Below, piece after piece: positions 48,101 to 59,110 of a stretch of 64,000 bases of DNA (positions within the stretch are counted from its first letter, which is position 1; each line of letters begins with the position of its first letter). The notes below the pieces were generated by a model. The model was not told the origin of the DNA, searched no databases, and saw only the letters and a list, made by a program, of their open reading frames with translations. Origin of the DNA: Xestospongia bergquistia (taxonomy: Eukaryota > Porifera > Demospongiae > Haplosclerida > Petrosiidae). The DNA lies in the NCBI GenBank assembly GCA_963965975.1, contig OZ014411.1, positions 10,547,501 to 10,611,500 of the forward strand, in the 5' to 3' direction. A program made the position numbers and the translations under genes.

Positions 48101-50096
48101 ACGATTTCTAATTTTTATTAGGCTTTCTTGTTATTTAATAAAACACAGAGCACGAGTACAACAAGCCGTGTCTTAGAATCAAGCGTCAGAGAGACATTTT
48201 TAGTTGGGTTGCGTCCCTGATTTTGGTCATTTGTAATTTTATCATTCACAGAAACCAAGGACGGAGATTTATTTCCGTATTGTTATATACGGAAGCCGAG
48301 GATGGAGATTCAAACTCCATATAACTCAGTTTGTTTGAAATTGGAAATAGGAATTGGAATGTCCATCAATGGCTTTCCTAAATAGTGCTTATAAACTGTT
48401 ATTACAATTGCCACATGAGAATTATATATGGAGGAAACAAAGGTACTATATAAGTGCTATGTAAACAATGTGGTACTGTCCAACATACCATGCATTCATT
48501 GAAGCAATAATCTACTGAAGCCGCAGACGGACATTCCAATTCTTTTTTCTTATTTCTTCTGCGAACCTTGGTGTATTTAAAAATTCCAATTAACGATCCA
48601 GTTGATGAGCCCAATTTCTCATTCCTAATTCCAATTTTGGCATGCGCGCCATTTCTAGGCTTTTCTTGTTACTTAATTAAACGCGGAGCGCGATTACCAC
48701 GAGCCGTCTCTTAGAATCGAGCGTCAGCGAGATGTTTCCAGTTAGGTTGGGTCCCTGACTTTGGTTGTATATTGTAGCTCGATTATTTAGAGAAGCCGAG
48801 AACGGACATTAAAACTCCGTATAACCCCGTTATATTGAAATTGGAAATAGGAATTGGAATGTCCGTCTGCGGCTTCCGTAATAATCCTAGTTTGCTTCTA
48901 CCCTTCTCCACCTAAAGGAGGGAGAGTCTAACTTGCTAGATTAGGAGCACCCAAGACTACAATTTTAGCTATAAACATTTTTCAGCTCCCATGCACTCAT
49001 TTTGTCAGTATAATATTTTGGTCTTGACAGCATCTCAGTTTTCCATCATGTGAAAATCATCGACACTAGTGCTTTAGTAAATATAAAATTAATACCAACC
49101 AGAAATAGAGGATAGCCAAATGTAATTAATATAACTAGTATCTACTTTATATTTTTTATTGCAGGTAGAAAATGTGTAATAATTGGCATAATATTTGCTG
49201 TAGTGATATTCTTGCTGTCTATTGGTTGCTTTGTTACAGCAGGTCTTAATAAAAAATATACTACCTCTAAAGTTCAACAAACACCAATATCATTCTACAT
49301 AGCACCATTAAGTGTGACAGAAATTGATCTTAATAGTTATGGGATAGATGTCCACAAAAATAAAGGAATTAAAATAACTGCCTTGTACATTCGAGATGTT
49401 CATTATAGTGGAAATTTAGAAGTAGCTTTTCAAAATGGTGACATACACTGTACAACAAAGCAATTTCAAATTCCTAATGCACCATTTAGTCATAATAACC
49501 TGCTAGTACGATATTGGCCTCATCGTCAAGTCCCTACAGGAACTATAAAGTGCAATACAAATGACAACCATCTCTGGATATGGAGTGGGTCGTTAAGAAA
49601 CTTAACCAGATTTAACTGTAACAGTGAAGATCTGTCAAAACAACTAAACTTTACTTGTAGTCAAAACATTCAAGATGTATCTGATATTGCTGATAAGGTA
49701 TGGGCTAATGCACGTGAAGATGAAGATCTAGTTGCCATGCTTTTCTGCTCTAAGAGTGAAAGTTATGTCACAGTGAGCATCAACATTGTAGAGTGTCTAT
49801 CACTACCAACTAATTCATATAAAAAAATTGAAGTTGATGGCCACACTAATCCAACTAACAATTTTATGATTGTGAACTTTAATAATGATATATTTGCCAA
49901 ACATCCTAAAGTCTACATTGATACCAATGGCCTGAAAAATTTCCAAAATAACTATGATATAATTGAAATACAAGTGACGGGAATACGAAATGAAATCTAC
50001 TGGAAGATATTAGTAGGAGTTGGTTTTTTTTTAATTATAAGTGTTATATTATTTTGTATATGTATACTTGTATGTTTTTGCTGTAGAAAAAAGTAA
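43743..50096 (+). CDS. Unrecognised two-pass membrane protein
   Basis: Three exons, 43743-43752, 46596-46766 and 49165-50096, join with GT/AG and phase 1 borders to 370 codons. Residues 1-62 (MDEQEAFFQEDFVIV..., ITPKQGHGRK) form an acidic then basic N-terminal tail. A first hydrophobic segment follows (VIIGIIFAVVIFLLSIGCF, about residues 63-85). Then comes a ~240-residue region with about eight cysteines and sequons such as RNLTRF and LNFTCS, a second segment (ILVGVGFFLIISVILFCICI) and a short tail FCCRKK. Positive residues before segment 1 and after segment 2 suggest both ends are cytosolic and the loop is extracellular. The start is tentative because exon 1 codes only three residues. AATAAA near 50,240 could be the poly(A) signal. 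I recognise no family. Confidence 0.7.
45134..46327. mobile_element. Candidate non-autonomous TIR element with internal GTTAAAGTAAC repeats
   Basis: CACAGTAAAAAG at the left faces CTTTTTTTGCTGTG at the right, an imperfect inverted repeat. The 1.2-kb interior has no ORF but holds many degenerate GTTACTTTAAC/GTTAAAGTAAC and TAACCC motifs on both strands. It lies in intron 1 of the two-pass membrane protein gene. Target duplication not resolved. Confidence 0.45.
47300..47359. repeat. 14-bp inverted repeat hairpin
   Basis: TAGTCTTGTCTCCA and its reverse complement surround a 32-base loop. Possibly a tiny MITE remnant in intron 2. Confidence 0.75.
47522..48378. mobile_element. Fold-back element with GGAAGCTGCAGACG-type ends
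   Basis: The left end ATGGAAGCTGCAGACGTGCA and a second left copy at 47,646 (TACGGAAGCTGCAGATAACA) face the right end GAATTGGAATGTCCATCAATGG. The ends are related to the element at 48,517, but this one is larger and nested. The ORF at 47,522-47,797 is just this repeat. Confidence 0.65.
47937..48092. repeat. 28-bp perfect inverted repeat nested in fold-back element
   Basis: Arms at 47937-47964 (beginning CAAGAATGGAATAAGGAATA) and 48065-48092 are exact reverse complements around a 100-base loop. Likely a second MITE inserted into the first. Confidence 0.85.
48517..48876. mobile_element. 360-bp MITE with 26-bp perfect TIRs
   Basis: Left TIR 48517-48542 begins GAAGCCGCAGACGGACATTC; the right TIR at 48851-48876 is its exact reverse complement. 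No ORF. Same family as the 47.5-kb element, and the closest to intact. Confidence 0.85.
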
Positions 50097-51062
50097 ACAA
50101 TTGAGTTGTATTTTTTTGTTATTGTCAACATACTTCAACATGAAGTGAACATAATTATAAACATTTTGTCATTGCTATGTTCTCTTTTTTTGCAAACTAA
50201 ATTAAGGAAATGAATCTTGTCTTGTGTACAGCCATTCAAAATAAACATTAAAATGTTTAAAAGGTTTCATGTAACATAGCTATGATATTTTATGACCTAT
50301 TGATGTAAAACATACATAATAGAGGATTACATGAAAACATTAACTGTAATCGTAATAAACATGTAAACAAAGCAATAGAAAATGACAAGTAAACATAAAA
50401 TGACATGTAACTTAACAATAGATAAGTACATGTAAACATAAATGACATGTAAACAAAACAACAGAAAGCACATACAAACAAGACAGACATATTTCAAATT
50501 CATATTCGAATATATTACAGACTATGACACTATCAATCATACAGAGAAAACTCCCCTGTTGACACCACTTAGTATAATATAGCTACAATTGCACACACAC
50601 TATGAATATATGTACTAATAGAATACTTCAACTGGATATTGTCAGTATCTCTTACATTAGAGGACACCAATATAGATATACAACTATTATACATTTATAA
50701 ACATTCTTTACATAACTACCAACATTTGTGATAAAATGAGCTGATAAATATACAAGTCATACGGAGTGTGAAACAAATCATAAACAATGTAATATTAATA
50801 CCCAATAAGAAAACCTTGCCCCTAAATCTTCTTTAATGCTAAAAAGCATAGGTGGTTAATACTCTAAAAGTATATTACATAACTTTATGATTCATTGTTA
50901 CCTCATACAGGTAAAGCGGCAATTGTAGTACTATTGATGTGGTAATCACTACTTAATTAGTAATTATTATCACAAAGATGACTACTGCGGCGAATAATAA
51001 CGAGAATAATAGAGCACAGGGCATTATTTGGGAATAATTAGAAGAATACTGAGAATAAACGG
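50097..51062. other. Non-coding stretch after membrane protein gene
   Basis: AT-rich, with a repeated ACATGTAAACAAAACAA-like motif at 50,360-50,470 that creates a spurious minus-strand ORF. No gene seen. Confidence 0.5.
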
Positions 51063-51206
51063 AAGTTGCCACGTGTTGTTCAGCCAACATCGGCAGCAGC
51101 TGAGCAAGTATTTTCCTTTTTAAAGCTAGTTTTGAAGATCAACAGGACAGCTCCCTAAAGGACTACATAGAATCATCCCTCATGCTCCAATACAACAATC
51201 GATGAA
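51063..51206 (+). pseudogene. hAT-family transposase C-terminal relic
   Basis: The reading QPTSAAAEQVFSFLK matches the conserved C-terminal dimerisation segment of hAT transposases (P-S-AAE-R-FS). After one frame change it continues QDSSLKDYIESSLMLQYNNR and a stop. Frameshifted and truncated, so inactive. Confidence 0.75.
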
Positions 51207-51454
51207 ATTGTTCATTCATGAAATTTATTGGTGTAAATATTTTTAAGTAAACATACTAAAATGTGAGAATAATTGGAGATATTAGTATGAATAATTGGAG
51301 GGGAAAAAGAAATAATGGAAAAGATTCAGAAGCAGTACAGAATAGAATAATCAGTAAACTTTGGAGCACATTAGCCCCAGGCCTAGACTATATGGCCAAA
51401 TGAGAGTTTTCAATGACAATAACTAAAATACAAATCCATTACTTTTACAACATT

Positions 51455-51557
51455 AGTAATTAACCTAATTGATGTTATTTATGCACTGCTTTGTAATAAT
51501 AGATGGAAGAGAATATGAAATTGTCTATAGAACGAGATGCTATACATCATAATCTTT
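51455..51557 (+). pseudogene. GCLC: Stray GCLC intron 14/exon 15 fragment
   Basis: TAATTAACCTAATTGATGTT (intron 14) and the start of exon 15, reading MEENMKLSIERDAIHHNL, match the array GCLC copies. Homology then stops and the sequence joins an M-like fragment. It lies 13.6 kb beyond the array. Confidence 0.9.
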
Positions 51558-51569
51558 CAGAATATGTCA

Positions 51570-51750
51570 TATTTATCCAAACAAAGTTTCTGCATTATTC
51601 TGTGCAGTGATATATACAGTAGTAATAAATATAGATATATAAATATATGTACATGTTATTCAGCCAAAAGGTTTGAAAGTCAATATCTCACAAAATTTGT
51701 CATGAAGATTAGTGTTATAATAAAGAAAACATTGCAATTGTGCTAATATG
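51570..51750 (+). repeat. Diverged partial M repeat
   Basis: ATCCAAACAAAGTTTCTGC, then TCTGTGCAGTGATA and AGTAGTAATAAATAT, resemble the middle of the M repeat. It is fused directly to the stray GCLC exon. Confidence 0.55.
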
Positions 51751-51859
51751 TTATTACAAATGTATGTTAGAGCAATAAACATTCGTTATAATTAACAAAA
51801 TTTGGAACACTTATAATCATTACAGTACACATTGTATGATTGTAGTAAGTTCTATAATC

Positions 51860-53110
51860 ATGTTTTGAGCCACTAAATAATTCAATTCTTTCAGCATTTT
51901 TGATATGAATCTCTACTTGTTAATAAATACGGCAATGAGAATTTAGTGTTGTAGTCTCCATTAAACTCAAAATAGTTGGTTAGACTTTCTAAGATCTAAA
52001 TATCAAAAATTACTCATTGAGCCTCGTACTATAGGAAAATTTATCGTTGCTTGTAGTTTGACATTACTTCAGAGACTGGAGTATGTATACGATAATTACA
52101 TCTAATAAAGTGATGCATATTCACTGAACTATTTTAAGTGTAACATCATACATTTATACAAAGTTATATACATGGAGTGCACACTTGTCACATCTTTGCT
52201 TTGCTTGTTATAATTTTACTCATAGCAGCTATGACAAGAAATCTATTGTGACTGTAGCATATAGTTCCAAATTATTGAGGAGAACAAATTTTGTTGTTCA
52301 GCTCCATGAATTGATTTTCATGATAAACTTTTAATGAATTTCAGAAATATTCAAGCACATCACTGCACACACACTTCAAGTAGTTGTCATAGTGGTCTCT
52401 CTCTTTCTTTCTCTCTCTAATGTGTATACACAAGATTGGTCCATTTATTTCTGAGGTAGGACTAAAAATTTCCAAGAAAGTGTTTCATGAAATTTTCAAC
52501 GCTTCAAAAAAGAATGTATTATTCACAGAAATATGAATCTCTGTGGTATTGATTAAAACAATTAATTTTAGCATTGATATGAGTGATGAGAAATTACTAA
52601 AAATTCATGTCAATTTTACAAAGATTTTTCATAGGTTTCATACCAAGTGTATGCTAGACAAGGCAAAACTATAAAGATCAAACAATAAATAACACAGTGA
52701 CTATTGTCCAGTACAGGATGTCTGTACTTGGTTGTGCTTTATGACACTAACTTCTTAAACCCTAACATTAACTCAATTGCAACAAAGTATGGACTTCCTA
52801 CCAAATATTCACATTAGAATATTTAAACTATGAGGCCCTGTCAAGGCTGGGTGGATGATATTATCATTGTGGAATCAAAATTTCACAAAACCATCATTAA
52901 CTAACAGAGTATATGTTAATGTAACAAAGAATACTTTCATATTAGCAGTAAAGATTAAATTCACTTGTTTAAAAATATTTATTTTAAAAATGATCCATGT
53001 CATCAGTTGATTTTAAGTACTTTTGCCTTCCCATTAGCTTAAAAGTTAGTCACTCTCAGCAATACCAACACATACAAAGTAAATGATTTATGGACAATAA
53101 GGTCATTGTC
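51860..53110. repeat. Diverged duplicate of 43,430-45,120
   Basis: Same landmark order as the 43.4-kb copy, with many indels. It has a short TC run near 52,400 and no coding signal. Confidence 0.75.
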
Positions 53111-53581
53111 AGGTGTATAGTAAGAGTAGGCTGACTTCGTTGAAAGAAGTAATAAATATATATTATGGTATTCAATATTTGAGAGATTGTATTATGGAAC
53201 AAGCTAATGGCCAAGTTGATGAAATCAAAATGTTAGTAGAATAAACCAAGATGTATTGTTAACTTTTAACATCAATTGAGATAAACCAGATATTTTTATT
53301 GACTTATTGGGTAAACTGAAAAGTAGGTCATAACACCCACGCACATAAAATATAGCATTATAGTACATGTAATAATGCAATCTGTTCTTATCTTATATAG
53401 ATGATGATGAGTTGATGCAACATACTGTTATTATTGATATTCTACTAGCATTTACAAAGTTATCTCTTCAAACTTGGAGAGGAGTATACACTTCATGTTT
53501 TCTTCTATATTGGTCTTTAAGTCTAATCTAAGACTCTAGAGTATGTTACATGTACATATCGCATGCAACGTATGTGCATGT

Positions 53582-53632
53582 AACCTATGCATGTATATGT
53601 CATAATATATATTATATGTTCATGCATAGGTT
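53582..53632. repeat. Palindromic hairpin over a splice acceptor
   Basis: AACCTATGCATG and CATGCATAGGTT are exact reverse complements, with an ATAATATATATTAT inner palindrome. The right arm contains the AG acceptor of the VVDPIITAAD exon. Confidence 0.85.
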
Positions 53633-53742
53633 GTTGATCCTATCATCACTGCTGCTGATATAGAGTGTGATGTTGATCCACTTCTGTTAAATACTATGAA
53701 AGCTAATTGTGACAAAACAAAGAGAGAAGGAAGTAATCAGTG

Positions 53743-53744
<2 letters not shown>

Positions 53745-53780
<36 letters not shown>
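53745..53780. repeat. TC microsatellite
   Basis: Short TC run before an NCKAP1-relic splice acceptor. Confidence 0.9.
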
Positions 53781-53782
<2 letters not shown>

Positions 53783-54590
53783 CACTATAGATAACAGTAT
53801 AGATGATAAGCAAACCTTTACATCATGAAACGCATAACGTCCATTGTCTTGCTATTGTTTGAGCTGTGTTTTCATTCTATTGAGAACAAGAACAAAAGAT
53901 GGAATGAAAGATTTCATTATTGTTAGTATATACCACTAAATTATTAATAACACAATTATTAAATCATTAGCAACATAATATGGTACATTTTAATAATGGT
54001 AATAGTAATGACTTAATTATAGTGATATAGTCATGTGGGTTATTTCTATATATATTATTAAACTCTTAGTTTACTTCATCTTATAACACTTGCCAAAGAA
54101 TTTGATTGTGATAAAAATCTCAAAACTAGAGAAATCATATTCTGGTAGATTTAGTAAGTGTAATAAATTTTTATGTTAACATCAATTTTTGATCCTTATG
54201 ACTTAGTATACAGGATATTATTGTAAGTATATTATATGTTGTAAACATAATTATAATACTTTTCATTACGTATAGTCATAGTATCACTATTATAGTTAAA
54301 ACTAGATTGGAGATTTACTATCTAACTAAAACATTTAAAAGCACATTTTGTCCTATCAAAGACAACCTTGTATTAATAATTCCATTGTGATACTCATTAA
54401 AGATAAAGTTATCATTGACAATTACTTTACTACAAATTTAAAGAGTAAAATCTTATCAAATGCCATTCAGTGTTATAGTATATTATTATATAATTTATAA
54501 CATATTTAATTGTGTATTATTTGTATCTTTAATGGATAACCAAGGAAAAAGACAAAGAAATTGATATGGCGACTTCATTTTAGTTTAGTA

Positions 54591-55730
54591 TATTCTCCAA
54601 ATAAAACTTGTTATAGTTTTAGTGATAACTTAGTGTGTAACATTTTAACTAGTTAGTATTATAGATTATTACTGTAGAATACTATAATATGTATATGAAC
54701 TATGTAATTAGTTTGTGTTCATTCAGTCATTTTTTGAATGCATAATTATCAATAAACATAATGCTAACATGTTGAAACCACTCCTCTATAATGTAGATAT
54801 TTAGGAAGATGATCTAGATCAGAGAGAAAGCATTAATCTCCCATCAAAATGTGATGTCATTGACATTACAGCATTATTTTAGTCAAGGTTAGTATGCTAT
54901 TTGATACACAAATTATACAACAGATCAGAACATGCAATTATATACATGTATTTATAATTTATTTTAGTCTATTAGGAATATTAATATTTAATATGAAGTT
55001 CTTGTTGACTATTTTCTCTCTAGAGACTACAATTGCCACATTTGGGATGATGATGGGTGATTTCAATATCCTATACATGTCACATGACTGCTGTTATATT
55101 ATGACTATAAAGTATGTAGTAATTGATGTCAGTCTTTTGATATGTTTTTATAAGGACATGATTATTATTTGTATTAAGTATAATAATACATATATTATAC
55201 ACATACTGTATGTATATAATATCTGCTGATATTACCAACATTACCTATTAAGCTGACATAACCTATTTTATAATAATTTATTAGAACTTTCTATCTAACT
55301 GACATCATACCCAAATTTACTTTACCTAGAATAATTATAATATATTGTCTTTAAGTCTTCATTTATTGATGCGTGCAAAACACTCTTATTACTTTAAAAT
55401 ATTACTTCATTAAAAAAAAACTAGCATGTAATATACATGTGCTTACATGATGTTAATGAAGAATTGATTTTAATATATTGCCTGAATATGTAGAATGTGT
55501 AATGACAATACCTGAAACTATTTAAAACTAGGTGTTATCAACCTTCACATTGTGGTTTAGTACTCTTTGGAGAGAGTTAAGTTTGATTATTTTATATTAA
55601 GTATTAATTGTGTTTTATTCAACAATTTAAGCAAGTAAATTTAAATTTCTATTTTCGAAATACTATATCATAAAGTACAAAAATTAATCAAAATCAAATC
55701 ATTGTTACAAGTCTATTACGGTATCAGTTT
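54591..55730. other. Spacer between NCKAP1 end and collagen
   Basis: Non-coding. 55,130-55,730 is repeated at 63,290-63,833 in front of the third collagen copy. The 111-codon ORF at 54,894 lacks domain or splicing support. Confidence 0.6.
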
Positions 55731-56656
55731 TCACTTGGTACATACCACACAGGCTAGCTCTTTCACCTTGTCATAAGGAGGACAGAGGATACCATTACAT
55801 TCAGCACGAACATGATAGAATAAAGCACCATTAGTGTTAGCAGCACTGCCTGGAATAGATTCAGGATCTTTATCAACACATTCATAGACTGCATTACGTT
55901 TGTTCTCATTTAACTCAGCCATGAGGTAACCTTGATATTCTGTGGTCCATGTTTTAGGACATGTAGTCTTTGCTGGTATCATTAGATATGCTACTCTAGT
56001 GGAAACATAACATACAACACAGGGGACATTATGTTCATTAAATGGAGCTAAGGGACCACTATTGTCGTAACTTTGATATTCTGCTCCATAAACATAAGAC
56101 TGATATTGATGAAAACCAGGTACATAGGATAGAAACTCAGGTTGATCAGGTAGACAAATGTAGTTAGCTCCACCTCCATATTGATCAAAATGACTCCCGG
56201 CAGCTTTCCCTTGGTAGAGTAATTCTGTATCATTGGTTGTAGGACAGGTGGTACGTCCCCATCTAGTAAAGACCACACCTCCATTTCTTGGTCCTAGAGA
56301 TCCTTGTGGTCCTGGTTTTCCATTTTCCCCTTTCATTCCATCTTTACCATTGGTCCCATTTCTTCCAGGCGTACCAGCTTGTCCAGGAGGACCTTGAATG
56401 CCATCACGACCATCACGACCATCACGACAATCACGACAATCACGACAATCACATCCTTGTAATATTTGAATATAAGGTGTGTTGGTAGTGACATTTGGTG
56501 TAGGAGAGGTACATCTCTTGTCTCGACTGGTGTCTATATTAAATGGATTGGAAGTGAATGGTTTAAAACAATATGATTACCTGATACAGCAGCAGTAGTA
56601 CATTGTTCTACAGTTAGTAACAGGACAACCAACAATGACAGCATCTGTATCATCAT
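55731..56656 (-). CDS. Short-chain (spongin-type) collagen, intact copy
   Basis: Two exons on the minus strand, 56656-56581 and 56521-55731, give 288 codons with matched phase (G + AC). Residues 1-22 (MMIQMLSLLVVLLLTVEQC) are a signal peptide. A short linker ([19 protein letters not shown]) follows, then about 15 Gly-X-Y triplets from [13 protein letters not shown] to GPQGSLGPR. The C-terminal domain is cysteine-rich and begins NGGVVFTRWGRTTCP. It has [37 protein letters not shown] and ends ELACVVCTK. This domain is typical of secreted short-chain collagens of sponges and cnidarians. Directly before the triplets, four units read GCD-CRD-CRD-CRD, where Gly codons GGT appear as TGT. The upstream TATAAAG is at -116 from ATG. 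Confidence 0.9.
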
Positions 56657-56765
56657 CTTGAGAGTTAGTTTGATGTAGAAGGAAAGATTTGCTCCAAGAG
56701 CTTGAGACTTCACTTTACTTGAATTTTAATATTTTTTCTTGATATTAAATTTCTGTCTGTCAGTT

Positions 56766-56772
56766 CTTTATA
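56766..56772 (-). promoter_or_regulatory. TATA box of intact collagen
   Basis: TATAAAG on the minus strand 110-116 bases before the ATG; the truncated collagen copy has TATAAAAA at the same distance. Confidence 0.5.
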
Positions 56773-57327
56773 TGGTCATCAGTTGTTGACAACTTTGATC
56801 AACTTGTGAGTGTAAACATGTTTGTGAGTCAAGAGACCACTTCCTTATGGGTTAGATATCTTGACCAAAGAAGGCAGGAGGACAAATATGTCAAAGGATG
56901 GGTGTGAACAAAGAGTGTGTGAATGAAAGAGGCCATTCCTTATGGGTTGGATAGTTTAACCAAAGGAGATAAGAGGATGGGTATGTCAATGTTGTGGTCA
57001 ATGAAAACCATCCTCTATGATGATGGAAGATTGGAAAAGACCTTCCCCTGTCTCACAGGCGAATTAGTTAACAGTACAGTTGTTAGGTTACTTGGTCAGG
57101 GAAGACCTAAGTGGAAGGACTTGTCGATTTAGACTGTTGTGTTTGCCATAAATGTTTTGATAATAATATTCAATCATGCTTTATAACCATGAAAATGCTT
57201 CAAGTACTAACTATAAATTGTTGGTACAAATTATAATCATGATTCCTTCAAACCACAAAATTACACAAATCTTTAGTGACACAAAATTTTCAGGTTAAAT
57301 TGTTCGTTCTCTTTCTCTCTCTCTCCA
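56773..57327. other. Upstream region of intact collagen
   Basis: Repeated, with differences, upstream of the truncated copy (59,111-59,600). The 69-codon ORF at 56,923 is not preserved there, so it is not treated as a gene. Confidence 0.55.
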
Positions 57328-57849
57328 GATTACTACAGTGTTACTAGCACTTACTTTAGTTAAAGATGATATTCACTGGATAATAAAACATGACAATATG
57401 ACCACACCTCTGTCTCTTTTTGTCTCTTTGTCTCTCTTTCTCTTAGAGATGATTATAACTCAGTATACAGGAGACCTGTTGTAAGTATTTATATTGTACA
57501 CATAATAATAATAATTATTATTTTATCTTTACATATAGTCATAATAATTATGGTTGTTATAGGTAAAAGTAGATTAACGAGTTACTATCTAACTAGAACA
57601 TTTTAAAAGCAGATTTTGTCCTTGCAAATATGACCTTGTAATGAATAATTCCATTGTCATTTATGACATTCAATAAAGATAAAGTTGTCATTTTACTACA
57701 AATTTAAGGAATAAAAATATTATTCAATATCTTTCAGTATTATAATATATTATAATATAATTTATATCATATTTAATATGTGTATTGTTTTTATCTTCAA
57801 TGGATGTCTAAAAAAAGACAAAGAAGTTGATATGGAGAGATCATTTTAG
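57328..57849 (+). pseudogene. NCKAP1: NCKAP1 fragment, second array copy 2
   Basis: Three short exon relics: TTVLLALTLVKDDIHWIIKH (from 57,328), RDDYNSVYRR (about 57,448-57,480) and KKDKEVDMERSF with a stop at 57,849. Most of the gene between them is missing. The downstream sequence matches the other NCKAP1 ends. Confidence 0.7.
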
Positions 57850-58466
57850 TTCAGTATATTCTCTAAATAAAACTTGTTATAGTTTTAGTGATAACTTAGT
57901 GTGTAGTATTTTAACTAGTTAATATTATATATTATTACTATAGAATACTATAATATGTATATGAACTGTGTAATTAGTTGGTGTGTGCTTTCAGTCATTT
58001 TTGAATAAAGATACTACTAAACCTGTAGGAAACCACACCTCTAAAATGTAGCTTCGACTAGATCAGAGAAACACTGATCTCTAACCAATATGTGATGTCA
58101 CTAATACTATAGTATTAATTCTAGTCAAAGTAAGTATACTATTTGATATACGAATTATACAAAACATCAGAACATATAGCTATATACATATATGTTTATA
58201 TAATTTATTTTGGTTTATAAAGAAAACTAATGTTTGATGTGAAGTTGTTATTAATAAAAGTTGCTGGTTTTTTTCTATAGAGATTACAATTACCACATTT
58301 AGGATAATGTGAGTTATTTGAATATCCTATACTAGTCACATGATTTCTCTTATGACTTACATCTAATTTATTATTGTATTGTAATTATATTGTGAAGTAA
58401 TAGTAGACAGAGAGCCCATGCATTTCATTTGTAGAAAAGGTTACTATTGTTCATATAAACTGATAT
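57850..58466. other. Spacer between NCKAP1 relic and truncated collagen
   Basis: Related to 54,591-55,130. GAAAAGGTTACTATTGTTC near 58,435 recurs near 62,910, marking the joint where the collagen 3' part was lost. Confidence 0.5.
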
Positions 58467-58995
58467 TCAGGACTGATATTCACTAGCACCAGGTGTGTAG
58501 GATAGAAACTCAGGTTTATCAGGTAGACAAATGTAGTTAGCTCCACCTCCATAGTGATCATAATTACTCCCAGCAGCCTTCCCTTTGTAGAGTAATTCTG
58601 TATCATTGGTTGAAGGACATGTGGTATGTCCCCATCTAATAAAGATCACACCTCCATTTCTTGGTCCTGGAAGTCCTTGTGGTCCAGGTTCTCCTTTGTC
58701 TCCTTTATTGCCATCTTTACCATTAGTGCCATCTCTTCCAGGTATACCAGGTGGTCCAGGAGGACCTTGTATGCCATCACGACCATCACGTCCTTGTAGT
58801 ATTTGAATATAAGGTGTGTTGGTAGTGATATTTGGTGTAGAAGAGGTACATCTCTTATCTTGAATAGTTTATAGAATAAATAGATTTGAAATGAATAGTT
58901 TTAAAACAATATCAGCTACCTTGTACAACAGCTGTAGTACATTGTTCTACAGTTAGTAAGAGGACAACCAACAACGATAGTGTCTGTATCATCAT
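58467..58995 (-). pseudogene. Short-chain collagen, truncated copy
   Basis: Exons 58995-58920 (76 nt, the same length and phase as in the intact gene, MMIQTLSLLVVLLLTVEQC) and 58858-58467. It has the RCTSSTPN linker, uninterrupted [13 protein letters not shown] triplets without the Cys substitutions, and [14 protein letters not shown]. It ends in [13 protein letters not shown] plus stop, about 115 residues early. The lost part holds most of the C-terminal cysteines. It may still be transcribed because the TATA box and splice sites are kept. Confidence 0.85.
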
Positions 58996-59102
58996 CTTGA
59001 GAGTTATTTTGATGTAAAAGGAAAGATTAGCTTGAAGAGCTTGAGAGTTCACTTTACTTGAATTGTAATTTTTCTAATATTTAAAAGAGTGTCTGTCAGC
59101 TC

Positions 59103-59110
59103 TTTTTATA
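59103..59110 (-). promoter_or_regulatory. TATA box of truncated collagen
   Basis: TATAAAAA on the minus strand about 115 bases before the ATG, matching the intact copy. Confidence 0.5.

Larger units (their letters stand above)
53157..54590 (+). pseudogene. NCKAP1: NCKAP1 C-terminal fragment, second array copy 1
   Basis: Exon relics in NCKAP1 order: IMEQANGQVDEIKMLVE then TAA (about 53,160-53,330); DELMQHTVIIDILLAFTKLS (from 53,401); VVDPIITAADIECDVDPLLL (from 53,630, absent from the 60-kb copy); HNVHCLAIV with stops (53,820-53,910); FDCDKNLKTREIIF with a good GTAAGTG donor near 54,155; and a last exon TKEKDKEIDMATSF ending at 54,590. In-frame stops and lost blocks make it a pseudogene. Confidence 0.75.

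Noticed and set aside
54894..55229. 111-codon ORF after NCKAP1 relic
   Set aside because: AT-rich composition, no domain, and the corresponding region at 58.1-58.4 kb does not keep the frame.
56288..56488. His/Asp-rich ORF (HHDHHDHHDNHDNH)
   Set aside because: Antisense shadow of the collagen Gly/Cys-X-Y repeat.
56923..57132. MKEAIPYGLDSLTKGDKRMG ORF
   Set aside because: The duplicate at 59.2-59.4 kb has frame breaks, and it overlaps the upstream region of the collagen gene.
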